From positions 123,365 to 187,364 of the forward strand of contig JAFEMH010004892.1 of NCBI GenBank assembly GCA_022495995.1: a stretch of DNA of 64,000 nt, written 5' to 3'. A model generated the notes under the pieces. It had not been told where the DNA came from. It saw nothing but the letters and a program-made list of their open reading frames with translations, and ran no database searches. The DNA comes from Adenophora triphylla var. japonica (Eukaryota > Streptophyta > Magnoliopsida > Asterales > Campanulaceae). Positions 33,894 through 46,079 of the stretch are shown here, one piece after another. Made by a program: the position numbers and the translations under genes. The first letter of the stretch is position 1. Every line of letters begins with the position of its first letter.

Positions 33894-35605
33894 TGTAAGT
33901 ACCCAAATCTGGCTCATGCCTTCCGGTTAAATTTCCCGGCAATTTCGATAAGTTTTTCGGTAATTCCCCGGACCTTCCTAGTGTTCCGGAAATATTCCGG
34001 AACAGTCCCAAATTAAATAAAGGCTGAAGAGGAGCCTTCCTAATTAAGAAACACGTTTTTCTTAATTAGGAAGAACCTTCTAGAATTTGCCACCTTGCAT
34101 GGTTCTAGAAATGCTGAGTCACAATGGATAATGCCGCACGGCTGCATTAGCTCGCGGTCCCTGGCCGCACGGCTTCATTAGCCTTATCCAGACTGCCTAT
34201 AAATAGAGCCCTCCTCTACCCATTTTTGACACAACAATTTTTCAACAACACCACACATAATACGTGAAGAATACTCTCAAGAGCTGTTGAAGATCCAAGA
34301 AGGTGAAGAAGAAGGCCAAGAAGCTACCTCCCTCCTCCTTGAAGATCCAAGATCAACCTCTCCTCCTAGCTCCATCCAAAGAAGAAGGAAGCCATTGGTA
34401 ACCTCGCACGCCCTAACCTCGCATCCTAATTGCTTTATAAATTGCTCATTGCATTGCCTTTATATTGCTTGGGACTTGGTAGATTAAAGATCACATCTTT
34501 ATATTCCCCCTTCCCCTTTTGCATGCATTAGACATCATTTGTCATAAAAATGTAGTCTTTTCCCCATAAAGGTGCATCCTTTGCACCTATAACCCCCATT
34601 TTCCAATAAAAATGTTATCTTTATGCATCCTTTGCATATAAAAATCAAGTCTTTTCAATCAAGATGCATCCTTTGCATTCAAAATCCCTTTTCCAGGCAT
34701 CATTTGCTTTAAAGACCATGTCTTTACCATGAACTAGCATCATATGCTTTTCAAAATGCAATCCTTATGCATCATTTGCATAATGAATGCTAATTTCTTC
34801 ATAAAAATGCATCATTTGCATAAAAATCATATCTTTATGCATCATTTGCAATAAAGATCATTTCTTTGAATCAAGTGCATCATTTGCAACCCAAAAATGT
34901 CATCTTTTCATTAAAGTGTCATTTTTACATACATTTCCCCCATTCCCCCATTAGCAACCTAGGAACGGACCGGTGTAAAAGATCCTATCTTTACATCGTT
35001 CCTTCCATAAAGGTTTCATAATCTCTTTAGAAAGGGACACCTTCGAACCCTATATCTCCGATTATCACTTAAGATGAGTATGAAGCATCTATACGAGCTC
35101 GACCATCTTAAAGTGTAGGATTGATGGGCTAAGGACCCTCCTTTTCTAAAGAACCTCATCTTTGACTACAAAGAGAGTCATTCTCTCGATCACGCAAGTC
35201 CCAAGGTCCAAAAAATGCGATGATCACAAGTCCAAGATGAGGGCGGGATCATAATCCCGAATACATAAAATCCAAGAAATCCCGAGCGACAACCAACAAA
35301 TGGTTTGTACGTCCGGAAGACGACTTGGGACATTCCCTCCTTATTTTTCAAACACATGCACACAAGAAAGCACGCAAGCAAGCACGATTAATGGGATCTT
35401 GGGAGACTTGCTCCGGCAAGGCACCTTGGGTGAACGACGATCCGTTCTTCCCAAGGGGTAACTTAACCTCCGAACCCATAAAACCTTTTTTTCAAAGTTT
35501 TGAGGTAATCAAAATGGCGTGGCGACTCCGTTTTTCAAATTAAACCGGATGTCTTCAAACTCGCGTGAATCCAACAAACACAAAAATTTGGGGCACACAT
35601 TCACA
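33894..35605 (+). repeat. 5' LTR of element B
   Basis: TGTAAGTACCCAAATCTGG to GCACACATTCACA. TATAAATA at 34198. Downstream of it, 34500-34900 holds a dozen or so copies of a GCATCATTTGCA/GCATCCTTTGCA motif. Confidence 0.93.
34198..34205 (+). promoter_or_regulatory. TATA box of the B 5' LTR
   Basis: TATAAATA in GCCTATAAATAGAGCC, 304 bp into the LTR; identical in the 3' LTR at 48747-48754. Confidence 0.6.
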
Positions 35606-35608
35606 GTT

Positions 35609-35626
35609 TGGCGACTCTGCTGGGGA
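35609..35626 (+). promoter_or_regulatory. Primer-binding site of element B
   Basis: TGGCGACTCTGCTGGGGA, identical to that of A, three bases after the LTR end. Confidence 0.75.
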
Positions 35627-35671
35627 ATATCCCAAAGGAGAAAAGCTTTTATTTTCAAAACAAAAAAAATC

Positions 35672-35771
35672 GATACTCGGTATATAGGTGGAAACCACTT
35701 GCCTTTCCTGTACACTTCCTGATGTGGGAGTTGGGATAACCGGTGGTTTAACAATCCCACGTACCAGTATC
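35672..35771 (+). promoter_or_regulatory. Conserved 100-nt folded leader RNA of element B
   Basis: Same length and order as 18509-18608. The closing pair GATACTCGGTA/TACCAGTATC is kept, with a T-G pair in A replaced by T-A here. The GTGG-AAA-CCAC hairpin and the TGGGAT/ATCCCA stem are unchanged. Differences from A concentrate in the middle of the block (CTGTACACTTCCTGATG against CTGTATCGCTCCCTAACC). Confidence 0.6.
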
Positions 35772-36956
35772 CCTTTTCGAAAATTTTTTTTTGGAAAAAT
35801 AAAAGAAAGCTTTTCCCTTTGAGCGGGTTAGACTCCCGTCGCCGATTTCATTAATCATGCTTGCTTTCTTTACCATGCATTGCATCATTTGCATCTTGAA
35901 TCTGTGCATACTTTGAACGGGAAAAAACCCGAAAAATAGCAAAAGGAGTGGATCCTGGAAAATTGATCCATGCAGTCGTACGGCTCAATCCTCATTGGAT
36001 TCTGACCGGGCGACCTCAGTGGCAATTCCACCAGGAAAAATCATGGTTAATCTGGCAGTCCTAGCAGCTTGGGGCTACTCAGCTCCATGACTGACTGGGG
36101 CTCCCAGAAAATTTACGTGCTTATGTGTTGCATTCTCCCCGTCCCGAAAATCATTTCTTTAAAACACATTTCTGAAAATCTCTGTTTTAACTCAAAAAGG
36201 AACATTTTTAGGAGACCGCACACTACGCGCACCTGATATATCCTGTACACTTTTGCACGCACGTCCTTCAAACCCGAGGGTGGTTCAGTGCGATCACGGA
36301 CAGCCTTACGATGCTCCCGGGCGCGCACGAAATCATCCCAACCTCCCCATGGCAGCCAGTGTCGACCAATGCACAGTCCATGTCACACGTTTCAAAAAAT
36401 CGTGACTTTTGGTTGGTTTTTGGTCTAGTCCGTGTCATATAGCCAAGTTGCATACCCTCGTAAAGGTCAAGCCTTAGTTCATAATGGAAGAAGAACTCTG
36501 CCAAAATTCCGACAAGGAAAAATTGGCGAGATCTCGACTCCGACATTGACTATTGACCTTGACCTGCACGGAATGCGTAAGAGTCAAGACCGAGTCTTTG
36601 CCAACAAATCAAAAGATCTTTCGCTCAAGCGAAGCTCTGCCAAAATTTCGACAAGGAAAAATAGGCAAGATCTTGACCCGGCATTGACTTCGATTCTAAC
36701 TCACGCCCGGCGTATGCAACGAAGTTCAATGTGACACTGTGTCATCCGGCTTTTGCCGCCCGACCCATGCCTATTATCTTCTCGGACATTAAAGAAAGTC
36801 AAAACGTCATTCGCTCAAGCGAAAATCTGCCAAAATCCTATCAAGGCAGAAAGACGAGACTTTCCCGGTACTGCCTTGACTATAATCCACATCGCTCGTG
36901 CGTTGAAAGTTCCTATGACCCGCTAGACCCGTTAGGAGCGTTCTTTACTCTTGGTC
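35772..36956 (+). other. Untranslated leader of element B
   Basis: No gene supported. Carries a GGTTGGTTTTTGG motif (36411) also present in A (19152) and C (52272), and three copies of a GCTCAAGCGAA-type motif around AATTCCGACAAGG-like sequence (36500-36850). Confidence 0.5.
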
Positions 36957-37063
36957 GGTGGGATCCGCGTGCCCTATAGGACCCTCGCCCGGGGCTGTCC
37001 ACCCTGGGAGGTCGAAATACAGGTGGAATACGAGGGGCTTATAGACGTAGTGACGGAACCCAG
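36957..37063 (+). promoter_or_regulatory. Conserved pre-gag structured block of element B
   Basis: Closing arm GTGGGATCCG (36958-36967) against CGGAACCCAG (37054-37063): eight of ten positions pair. The terminal A-T of A has become G-C. Inside, CTATAGGACCCTCG pairs with CGAGGGGCTTATAG. Confidence 0.6.
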
Positions 37064-37384
37064 CGATCCGGGATCTAGAGTAGTTACGAAAAAGAAGGGC
37101 AAACCCCTTTTCCAACCAAATAGATATTAATAAAAGACACTGTTTTAAGTAAACTGGAAGATTCTAATTTGCATATTGCACGAGCCTTCGACTAAACACC
37201 TACCCCGAGTCTAAACCTTTCCTATCCCTTTCCCGCGCGAGAAAGAAGTGGGTGAGAACACCGGGTCGGCGACTTGTTAGCGCGGGAATTCTCGAACAGG
37301 TTCGCGAGAATCCTCGGTTTGGTCGATCCGAGAGTCGAGAATGTCCGATTCGACAAAGAAACGACCTTGGTTTAGGTAACCGAG

Positions 37385-39355
37385 ATGACTAGGGAAGAAG
37401 AGCTAGCCTTAGCCTTGGAAAATAGTCGTAAGGCCCATGAGGAGCAAGCAGCCATGCTCATTGATGCGCTACGCCGTCATGGGGTCCGGATAGTGGTAGA
37501 GCCCAATGGTTCCTTGGTTATGGTAGAAGATGAAACTCCGAAGTAACCATCTCGGCCCTCTAGCCTATAACCGGTGCCCTCCTCCATCCACATATGAGCC
37601 TTTGCCAAAAGGCGTCCCTTTTCGGCCTTTTCCGGTATCCCGAAGCCATTAGGGTCCCGACACCCTCTCCTCCTCGAGATAAGACCCGGCTTTGTTCCCT
37701 ACCAACGAGAGAACAAACGCCACGGCTATTCTGTAACGCGGCCTCTGCATTACCACATGGGATTCGCTCCCTACTCCCCGGTATGGGCCGTCCCGAGACA
37801 ACTTCCGGGCCTCGGAATCAATCAAGCGACCTTTTCAACTCACTGCCACGCCACGCGAGATCTTCCACCCCCAACCTTGCCAATAGGATCCCACGAGGCT
37901 CCTTTTTCCTACTTCTGCAACTATGAGCCTAATTCCTATGCCTACGGTCGGCCTCGGGAAACACTAGACCGAGGCCAAGTTTACACCTATTTCCCTTCTA
38001 AAGACTCCCAAGCCATGGTACCGGCTACCACTTTGTGCCACCACGATCCTGCCACCCAAATCGACAAGCACGCTTGAGTTGAAACCGTCCCCGACCCCAA
38101 CATGACTTGGTTGATGGAACAAGTTAAGTCAATGCGGGAGAAGTTCGGAGGGCGAACACCAAAAGGCGGCATATCGGATTGCGATCCTAGCAAGATTGTC
38201 CCTCTTCCTCCAAAATTCCGGATGCCGGAGATTGAAAAATTCAACGGCACTGATTGTCCCCGGACTCATATTGAAAGCTACCTTCTTGCCATGAGAGCCA
38301 AGGATTGTACGCATCGGCAAATGGCCGACCATTTTCGGTTGTCATTAAAGGGTTCGGCTCTTAGATGGTTCCTGCACGTAAAACCGAAGCCCGAGCCACA
38401 TGGGACCAAATTAAGGAAGCCTTTACGGAGAAGTATAAGGCCAATTTGAATTGGGAAACCAGCGGGAATGACCTACAAGGCACTCTACGGCGCCCGGACG
38501 AGCCGGTGAGTGAATTTTACGGGGAGATGGGCGGAAGCTCGGTGAAATGATGACCCCCGAATGAAGAGGAGCGAGATGGAGATCTTCCAATATTGCTTAA
38601 AGCCTCAACTAAGGGTCCAAATTGGCAATTACTATTATCCTGACCTTCGAGCAATGGTAAATGCTGGTACCAAGTTTGAAAATGCCTTCAACATGGCCCC
38701 GGCCACAGGATCAGCCAGCTCTTATCGCTACAAAGCACCAGTGTCAAACACCCCGGCTGTCACTATAAAGGGAAAAGAAACAGTCGGCGCTGTCAATTAC
38801 ATCCAGAATGAGAAAGTGGGACAGAATTCAAGCCAAGTAGTTGCGAAGCCGAGACCTCGTTTCTATACCGCAGAAGATTTCGGAATGCCACTGGAGAAGG
38901 TCTTTGACGGTTTGGTAGCCGAAGGACTCATCAGACCTTTGGAAAACTGGAAACCCAGAAACCCTAATGTCAGAATGGACGAAACCAAACATTGCCGCTT
39001 CCACAAATATCATGGGCATAACACCAATGATTGCACCTACCTGAAACTCCTGATCTCTCGCCTAATTGAAGAAGGCAAGCTGGAACCACCTCGGGGTCCT
39101 AATGTGGTCAAGAACCCTCTTCCAGCTAACAATCAGGTCAACATGATCGAGTTCGGGGAGACAAATGCAGTCAACTTTGGAAATCCAGAGATCATAGACA
39201 TTCTGAAGTTCAATGTTCCTTATGCTGAATTTCAAGGAAAGTGGAAATATTTGATTAATGCCGCCGCCATGGAAGGACAGTTTGGGCCCATAGTCGGAAC
39301 TGATTTTGTTAATGTTGTCGAGCTCGGCCTCTTTTCTATGATATCGAACCGGTAA
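37385..39355 (+). pseudogene. gag: Gag of element B, broken
   Basis: Starts at an ATG (37385) giving a 53-residue helical N-terminus (LALALENSRKAHEEQAAM) closed by TAA at 37544. This part is homologous to the gag starts of A and C. After a proline-rich stretch (37594-38077) the gag domain runs in shifting frames: KFRMPEIEKFNGTDCPRTH, GSALRWFL (38102-38390), ARATWDQIKEAFTEKY (38365-38550) and YYYPDLRAMVNAGTKFENAF (38561 on). A CX2HX4HX4C finger is intact (CRFHKYHGHNTNDC, near 38993). At least two frameshifts and one early stop make it non-functional. It continues to 39355 with no protease. Confidence 0.88.
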
Positions 39356-40130
39356 CCATGGTCAAGATTACGTAAGAAAGGCTCACTTATGAAGGCTGCG
39401 AGTTTGAAGTAAAACAAGCCATGTTAATGAAAGTTTCTTGAGAACCCTTCATTACCCATGATGAGCATAATGTATTTGTAATGGCTCTTACCACTCCCGA
39501 GGATCGGTCCCGGCCCCTGTTTGGGAAAAGGTGGAAAGAAGAGTGAACCGGCGAGAAAACTTTTGGGATGAAGAAAGGCGTATCTCGAGATGCCGAAAGC
39601 ACAAGCTGGTCCTGCTTGCCCCAGGTGCGACGAGATAAAGTTAAGATCGAAAGGAGATTCCGCTGAAACAGTCAGGTATTCCCATGGAAATGGTGTCAAC
39701 AAAGGCAATTATGATCCACGGGATGAGAACGGCGACAAGGCGCTACTCCCCGGGGGCAACGGCGAAGAAGGAGTGAGATCCCGGTCCAACCTTTGTCAAG
39801 CCACCCTCGAGTCAATAAGTAGTGTAGGGTCCGAGTCGGTAGCGTACGTTCGGTCGAGTCGGGAATCTTTGAATTCCAGTCCTCGAGTCATCCGAAGGCC
39901 TCACGCCTGAGGACTATCAAAATGTAATCGATGTCATCTTTCCCCTTATTTTGAATGAAATGACGGATCTTTACGAGTATCCTCTTATTGCCAACTTAAC
40001 AAATGATAAATTAACTCAAAACTTAACAACGGTTAATAATGAATCATTTGAACAAGATGCAAACACACTAAATGAACAATACATTAAAGAAATCTTTAAG
40101 CGGGTTTCGGAAAAGAGGAAAACCGGGCCC
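39356..40130 (+). other. Degenerate linker before RT in element B
   Basis: Broken pre-RT region with many stops; a protease domain is not recognisable. The segment 39951-40151 reads QYIKEIFKRVSEKRKTGPKL. Confidence 0.4.
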
Positions 40131-42090
40131 AAGCTGCCGAGGAGGTTTTGACAAGTGTGAACTTGGGTACTATCGAGGAACCTAAAGAGACACGGATCGA
40201 AAACTTCTTCCGTGGGGTTGAACGGATGACGGCCCGATCGATCTGCTTCAGTGGGAATACGTCGACGTGTTTGCATGGTCCTACGGGGATATGCCGGGGC
40301 TAGACGGTTCGATAGTAGAGCACGAGAATCCCTCTAGCACCGGATGCTAAGCCGGTAAAATAGAAGCGAGGAAGATCAAGCCGAATGGTCTCTACGAGGT
40401 CAAAGAAGAAATTGAGAAGCTACTCGCGGGTAGGATTCATCGTAGTCATCGAATATCCGACATGGTTATCCAATATTGTGACCGTCACCAAGGCCAATGG
40501 GAAGGTGCGGCTATCATTGTGTGGATTTCCGAGATCTGAACAAGGCCAGCCCAAGGACGATTACCCTTTGCCAAACATAGACATCTGGTGGACTCCACTT
40601 TGCCAACTCACGAAGTCAAATCCTTCGTTGATGGCTTTGCGAGGATACAACCGGATCAAGATGGCCGAGGAAGACCAGAAAAGACGGCCTTCACCACACC
40701 GTGGGGACTTGCGTTATACGGTGATGCCATTTGGGCTTAAGAACGCCGGGCTACTTACCAACGCGGGCAGCGACCGCGCTTTTTCATGACATGATCCACA
40801 AGGAGATTGAAGTCTACGTAGACGACATGATAATCCACTCCAAAGGCGAGGACGGGCAGCACTTTGTTGACTGCGGAAGTTCTTTGAGAGGCGAGACAAC
40901 ATTCCATGAGACTAAACCTGCTAAATGCACCTTCGGAGTGACAAGGGGAAAAGTGCTTGGGTATATGGTCACGGAGCGAGGTATCGAAGTTGACCCCCAA
41001 AAGATCAAAGCCATTATGGATATGAGGCCACCTCGGACCCGGACGTAAGTCAAGAGCTTTATGGGAAAAGCTGCGGTACATTAGCCGTTTCGTCAATCGA
41101 TTGACCACTATGTGCGAGCCCATCTTCAAGCTCATGAAGAAGAACGTAGACACAGAATGGACCGAAGAATGCCGGGATGCTTTTGACCGAGATCAAGTCA
41201 TACTTGGTACACCCTCCGGTGCTATGCCCCCACATAGACGAAACCTCTTACGCTCTATCTCACTGTCAGCGATACGGCGAGTTGGGGCTATGCTTGCCCG
41301 GGAGAAGAAAGACTCTCGGATAGAAAACGCCATTTACTTTGTCGTAGGAAGGCTGCGGGGAAGTGAGCTCAATTACTCGGCATGTGAAAAGACTGTGCGG
41401 GGTAGTGCAGGTAGTCGGCAAGTTGAAGCATTATATGCAAGCCCACCTGTGAATTTGGTCTCACGAATGGACCCCATCAAATACATCTTTGATAAGCCTT
41501 CCCTCTCGATGCGTCTAGCAAAGTGGTCCTTCTTCTTAGCAGAGTACGACATCAACTATGTGACCAGAAAGGCTATCAAGGGTCAAGCGTTGTCAGACCA
41601 CCTGGCAAACTTTCCCGATAATGAAGACAGAGGGCCTGAACCCCAATTCCCGAGATGAAGGGATCTTTGCGGTCGAGCACGAAAACCGATGGCAATTGTT
41701 CTTTGACGGAGCCGCTAACAAAAGAGGAAACGGTATCGGGATGCTACTGGTCGATCCAAAAGATGAGCATACACCCATAGCCCTCAAGTTGAACTTCCCT
41801 GCCACGAACAATGTTGCCTAGTATGAAGCTTTGCATTGCTTTGGTTTGGAAGCCCTTAGAAAGGAATGTCAAAGAGCTAGAAGTTTACGGAGACTCGGCC
41901 ACGATCATCAACCGGGTTTCCAACAAGTGGAAGACTGTGGACCCTAACTGCAGCGGTATCATGCCCATATGGAGGAGTTGGACTGGACAGGTTCGAGAGA
42001 AGTGACCTTCCACTACTTGCCAAGGGAAAAGAACAGATTCGTAGATGCCCTAGCTACTCTAGCCTCATTGGTAGAGATCCCCGAGGAAAA
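40131..42090 (+). pseudogene. RT, RNase H and second RNase H of element B, broken
   Basis: Pieces in all three frames: DVFAWSYGDMPGLD (pre-RT), TVMPFGLKNAG and YVDDMIIHSKGEDG (palm, catalytic YVDD kept), VLGYMVTERGIEVDPQKIKA (thumb), then YSACEKTVRG and LAKWSFFLAEYDINYVTRKA (RNase H). At 41684-41830 comes RWQLFFDGAANKRGNGIGML, the archaeal-type second RNase H of the Tat lineage, cut by a stop at 41820 where Glu is expected. Many stops and frameshifts; clearly dead. Confidence 0.88.
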
Positions 42091-42270
42091 GCCATAAAAC
42101 CCTTCCGAGTGGGTAGAAGAGAAGCCCCTGACCTTACGTTGTGAAGTAGACACAGGACCCGAGCCTATAAAGGAACCACTGGTACAATCAAATTTACCAG
42201 TTCCTCAAAGATGGAGAGTCGGCTTTCGAGACAAAGAAGGTAGACCAAAAGAAGGTGTCGAGCCAAGAGC

Positions 42271-43453
42271 TTGCAAGACCCGAAAAGGTTGGCCTCCCAT
42301 TATGTCATTCTAGGAGGCAACCTATACAAGAAGCGATACCAAGGACCACTCCTCTTGTGCGTCACTCAAGAAAAGGCCAAAGAATTGATGGATGAAGTCC
42401 ACAATGGTCCCTGCGGTCCTCATATGAATGCCGAGCCACGATGCAAGTGTTCCTCGGAATGGGTTACTCTTGAATTTCCATGGAAACAGATCAGTGTTCA
42501 AGACGTTCGAGCATGCGACAAGTTCCGGCGGTTTGCCAACCTCAACCATCTCCCGCCTCATGACACATGCATCGCATGACGACTCCTTGGCCGTTTGCAA
42601 CTTGGGGTATTGACGTGATAAGGAAAATAGCCCCGGCAGGAAGCAATGGACATGAATTTGTGCTAGTAGCCATCGACTACTTCACCAAGTGGGTAGAAGC
42701 CAAGTCTTACAAGGTCCTCACTTCCAGAAAAGTGGCCCAATTCATCAAAGAAAACATAATGTGCAGATATATGGGGTGCCCAACGAGATCATTTCCGATA
42801 ATGGGTCGCACTTTGAAGGGGACTGCGATAGGTTGCTGTCAGAATTTAGAATCACTCACCACAAGTCGTCTCCGTACAGACCTCAGACTAATGGAGCCGT
42901 GGAAGCTGCTAATAAGACGCTCGAACGGATCATCCGGAAAATGGCCACCCATGGTCGTGATTGGCCCGAAAAGCTGCACTTGGCACTCTGGGGCTACAGA
43001 ACGTCTGTCAGAACAGCTACAGGAGAAACTCCTTTTGCCTTAACCTACGGGATGGAAGCAGTGCTACCAGTGGAGTTGGAAATCCCGTCATTAAGGGTCC
43101 TCCTGGAAAACAGTGTCAATGAAGTAGAATGGTTGCGCAGCGGGCATGATGAGTTAGCCCTGCTTGACGAAAGAAGGCTAAAAGCCATGGAACACACCCG
43201 AGCCTACCAGAGGCGGATGGCCAGAGCGTTTGATAAAAAGGTCAAGGCCAGAGACATCAAAGAGGGTGACTTAGTTTTGAAAGTGAAGCCCCCTACCAGA
43301 GACAACCCCCTGGGAAAATGGGAACCCGTTTGGATCGGCCCTTATGTGGTACAGAAGATACTATCGGGAGGGGCCATGAAGCTTGCAGACCTGGACGGCA
43401 ATCCCTTTGTCCACCCAGTCAACGGTGATAAGCTCAAAAGATACTATGTCTAA
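42271..43453 (+). pseudogene. Integrase of element B, frameshifted
   Basis: N-terminal part (42271-42440) reads KAKELMDEVHNGPCGPHMN, the zinc-finger region, damaged. The core follows in two frames that change near 42780: WGIDVIRKIAP (first Asp), IISDNGSHFEGDCDRLL (second Asp), QTNGAVEAANKTLERII (Glu). The C-terminal part is well kept (LVLKVKPPTRDNPLGKWEP, GPYVVQKILSGG) and ends LKRYYV-stop. Apart from the frameshift the DDE residues are present. Confidence 0.9.
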
Positions 43454-44049
43454 AAGAAAAAAATAATAAATAAAAAAAAAGTGCAAAAAGAGTAATACCC
43501 AGCTAGACTGAAAACCCCAAAAAGGGCGGTCTAGGCAAAAGACAGGGTTGCACATAAAAAATCTTAGTGCAAAAGAGTAATGCCCAGCTAGGCTGAAAAC
43601 CCAAAAAGGGCGGTCTAGGCAAAAAACAGGGCTGCACATAAAAAAAAAAAGAGAAAATATATATAGTTCACCAGAATGAACTACGAAGACCTGAGCCCCT
43701 TAGTCTTTCTTGTAAAAGGGGAACGTAGGCAGCCATATATGGTTCGGTCTAAACAATAAAAAGGACAATCAAGCTTCCATGAAGTGCGTCCTAAATAATA
43801 AAGGGTATTTCAGTTTTCATAAAACAGGTCCCAATCAATAAGACATTTGAATTTCCATGAAATGTGTCTTGATTAATTTTTAAGATAATATTTCTTGTTC
43901 ATTACAAGCTAAAAACTTCTTGATGAGTTCAAGCACGGTCTACCTCTTGACTCTGCTAACCTGCTACAAAGATCTAAAATACAAAAAAATGCCTAAATAA
44001 ACTAATGTGTTTGCAAAATGGCAATAAGGGAATCCTAAGAGAAGAATTG
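43454..44049 (+). other. Post-pol region of element B with a two-copy repeat and conserved block
   Basis: Two copies of an approximately 80-bp unit (AGTAATACCCAGCTAGACTG ... GGGCGGTCTAGGCAAAAGAC) lie at 43480-43640. At 43676-43760 is a block with GAACTACGAAGACCTGAGCC and GGGGAACGTAGGCAGCCATA that matches 23812-23876 in element A. No gene seen. Confidence 0.7.
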
Positions 44050-45566
44050 TCAGTCGTCATTCGCTGAGTCTTCTTTGGTCTTTTTCCCTTTTCCTCGGCC
44101 CCGTCGAGTCTTCTTCCTCTTTTTATCTATGATGTCGGTATCCCTCATCCCGACCTCCGGTATCCTCACTGGAGCCTCTACCAAACCCGTGTCAATAAGT
44201 GCTCTCTCTACCCGAGCACGAGTCCGCACCTCCTCCCTCTGAGCCTCAGTCAAAGGAGCAACCTCGGACAACCTCTTGTACCGAGCCTCCATGTCTCTGA
44301 CCAAGTCACCTGACTGGTTATGGTGACTCGCCTTAGCCTCGGTCTCCCTCAAAGTCCTGCTCGAGTCACAGTCAGCCCCCAATAAAGCTCGACGTCTCTC
44401 CTCCAAGATGACCTGAGTCGCTCCCATCTCCCTCTCGTACCAGTCCAAGTAGACAGTGGTCAAGATGGTACTCTTCCTGCTCCTGAAGATAGCCCTGGGT
44501 GGGAAAGCAGTGTATGTCCAAGCCCTCGAGAAGAAAGAGAAGCTGGCTGGATCCCTCATATCCAATGACACCACCTCCATGGTCCGGATGTCCTCCCAAT
44601 CACTCAATGGCTCCTGTAAAGCCCCAAACTGCCTGGATACCAAGCAGGGTATGTAGAAGGATGACCAGCAGAATCCTGGAACCCTCACAAAGATAGGACT
44701 CCCGAAATATCCTCCTGATCTGCAACCTCCAATGAGGTATCCACCAACGAATGTCTGAAGTGGATAGCCTAGCCATCGTCAGCTCCCACCTACTCTGATC
44801 CTGTTGCCTCGGTGCACCTCTCCGAGAAATCACCCAAGGGCACTGAGTCGGCAAAGCCCCTGGCAAAGCCCCGAGCCTCTCCCCGCAGCCATAAGGTCGG
44901 CCACAACGGACTTCCGGATCTCATGAAATGGTCTCCCCGAGCCATCCTGTCAATCCCATGAAGTGTCTCTCCCAAAACCAGCGGGACAATATCCTTCCCA
45001 GCCTTGCAGTCTCTAACCATGTCCAAGAGACCACTATGACAGATCCCCACGGACTCAGCAGTGAACAGAACAGAAAAGACGCAAAGGATAAATGCGTCCA
45101 TAGCCACCGTGGTCGCAGCCATATCTGGAGACCCAAACTCCGCCCGAGATATCGAAAGGTCAATCCCGTCCGGGCTACCATCATCCTCTCAGCCTCCCCC
45201 AAAGGAATCTGCAGAAAAGATGCAAGCTTTACCGCCACCGACACGTCTCCGACCAGCGGAATAGATATAGCCTCAATCTCGGGACCCTCAATCAAGGCTC
45301 GGAAGTCTTCATGCATCGGGACAATCTCGTTATAAGAAAAGTAGTAAGCATGTCTCCGGACGTCCCAGAACTTTGCTGCGGCTCTCAAAAGGTCCCAACC
45401 GGGCGGGAGATCCCTCAAATGCCATAAAGACTTGATCTTGAAGGAAGAATCAAGCAGTCCCCTATGAGATTGGAAGTTGTGTCTCACCCAAGATTGAAGA
45501 TCGGACAGAAAATGGTCTCGCTTCCCCTTTGCAATCTGACGGGCTTCTCCATTGCAAAATGACCAA
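44050..45566 (-). pseudogene. Antisense plant-mobile-domain-like gene in element B, frameshifted
   Basis: Read leftwards, opposite to gag-pol. 45566-44921 encodes DHFLSDLQSWVRHNFQSH, LLRAAAKFWDVRRHAYYF, SYNEIVPMHEDFRALIEGP. After a frameshift, 45122-44790 gives AMDAFILCVFSVLFTAESVG and PLVLGETLHGIDRMARGDHF. Another shift leads to 44688-44050 with an Arg/Glu-rich helical part (LEERRRALLG, EAQREEVRTRARVERAL) and a basic tail (KKRKKTRRGRGKGKKTKED). The layout FW(D)...(N/D)AFIL...LxE resembles the plant mobile domain / DUF7745 proteins often found in plant retroelements. Extra antisense genes between pol and the 3' LTR are known in the Tat lineage (maize Grande gene23). At least two frameshifts and no clear ATG: probably inactive here. 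Confidence 0.65.
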
Positions 45567-46079
45567 AGATGGTGCTTTTAGGTCCAAAATGTGCTCTGGG
45601 AACAATTGGGACAAGTTTAAGTTGAAAATGAAATGAAATGGCCAAGGCTTGCTTTTATTAAGAAAATAACCAGTTCAGACAGAACTCTGAGCCGCACGGC
45701 TTCATTTGCCCCAGAGACCAAACCGCACGGCTACATTAGCCATCTGCAGAAAAAATTTTGCAGCAACCAAGTTGCTGCCCAAGGGAGTTTTCACCCCACT
45801 TTTTCAACTAAAACCTGTACAAAAACATATCCAGAAGCCATTCAAGCATTTATACACCATCATAAATCATTTTGGCCCAGTTTCAGCCCCGATTCCAAGC
45901 AAAAAATCGCCCCAAGGCTCAGATAATATGCAAATTTAAAAAGCATAAATTAGAAAAGTAAATAAAGCATAAATACAATGTCTTCGCCCCATCGGCGCCC
46001 AAATAAAGCAAAAAATAAACAAATTGTGCATCAATGTGTTAATTGTTTGTTTTTGTTCCAAATCTACTCTAGAGACCTC
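45567..46079. other. Spacer between antisense genes of element B
   Basis: No gene seen. It contains AGCCGCACGGCTTCATTTGCC (45690-45710 region), a motif also found in B's own LTRs near 34128-34182. Confidence 0.45.
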
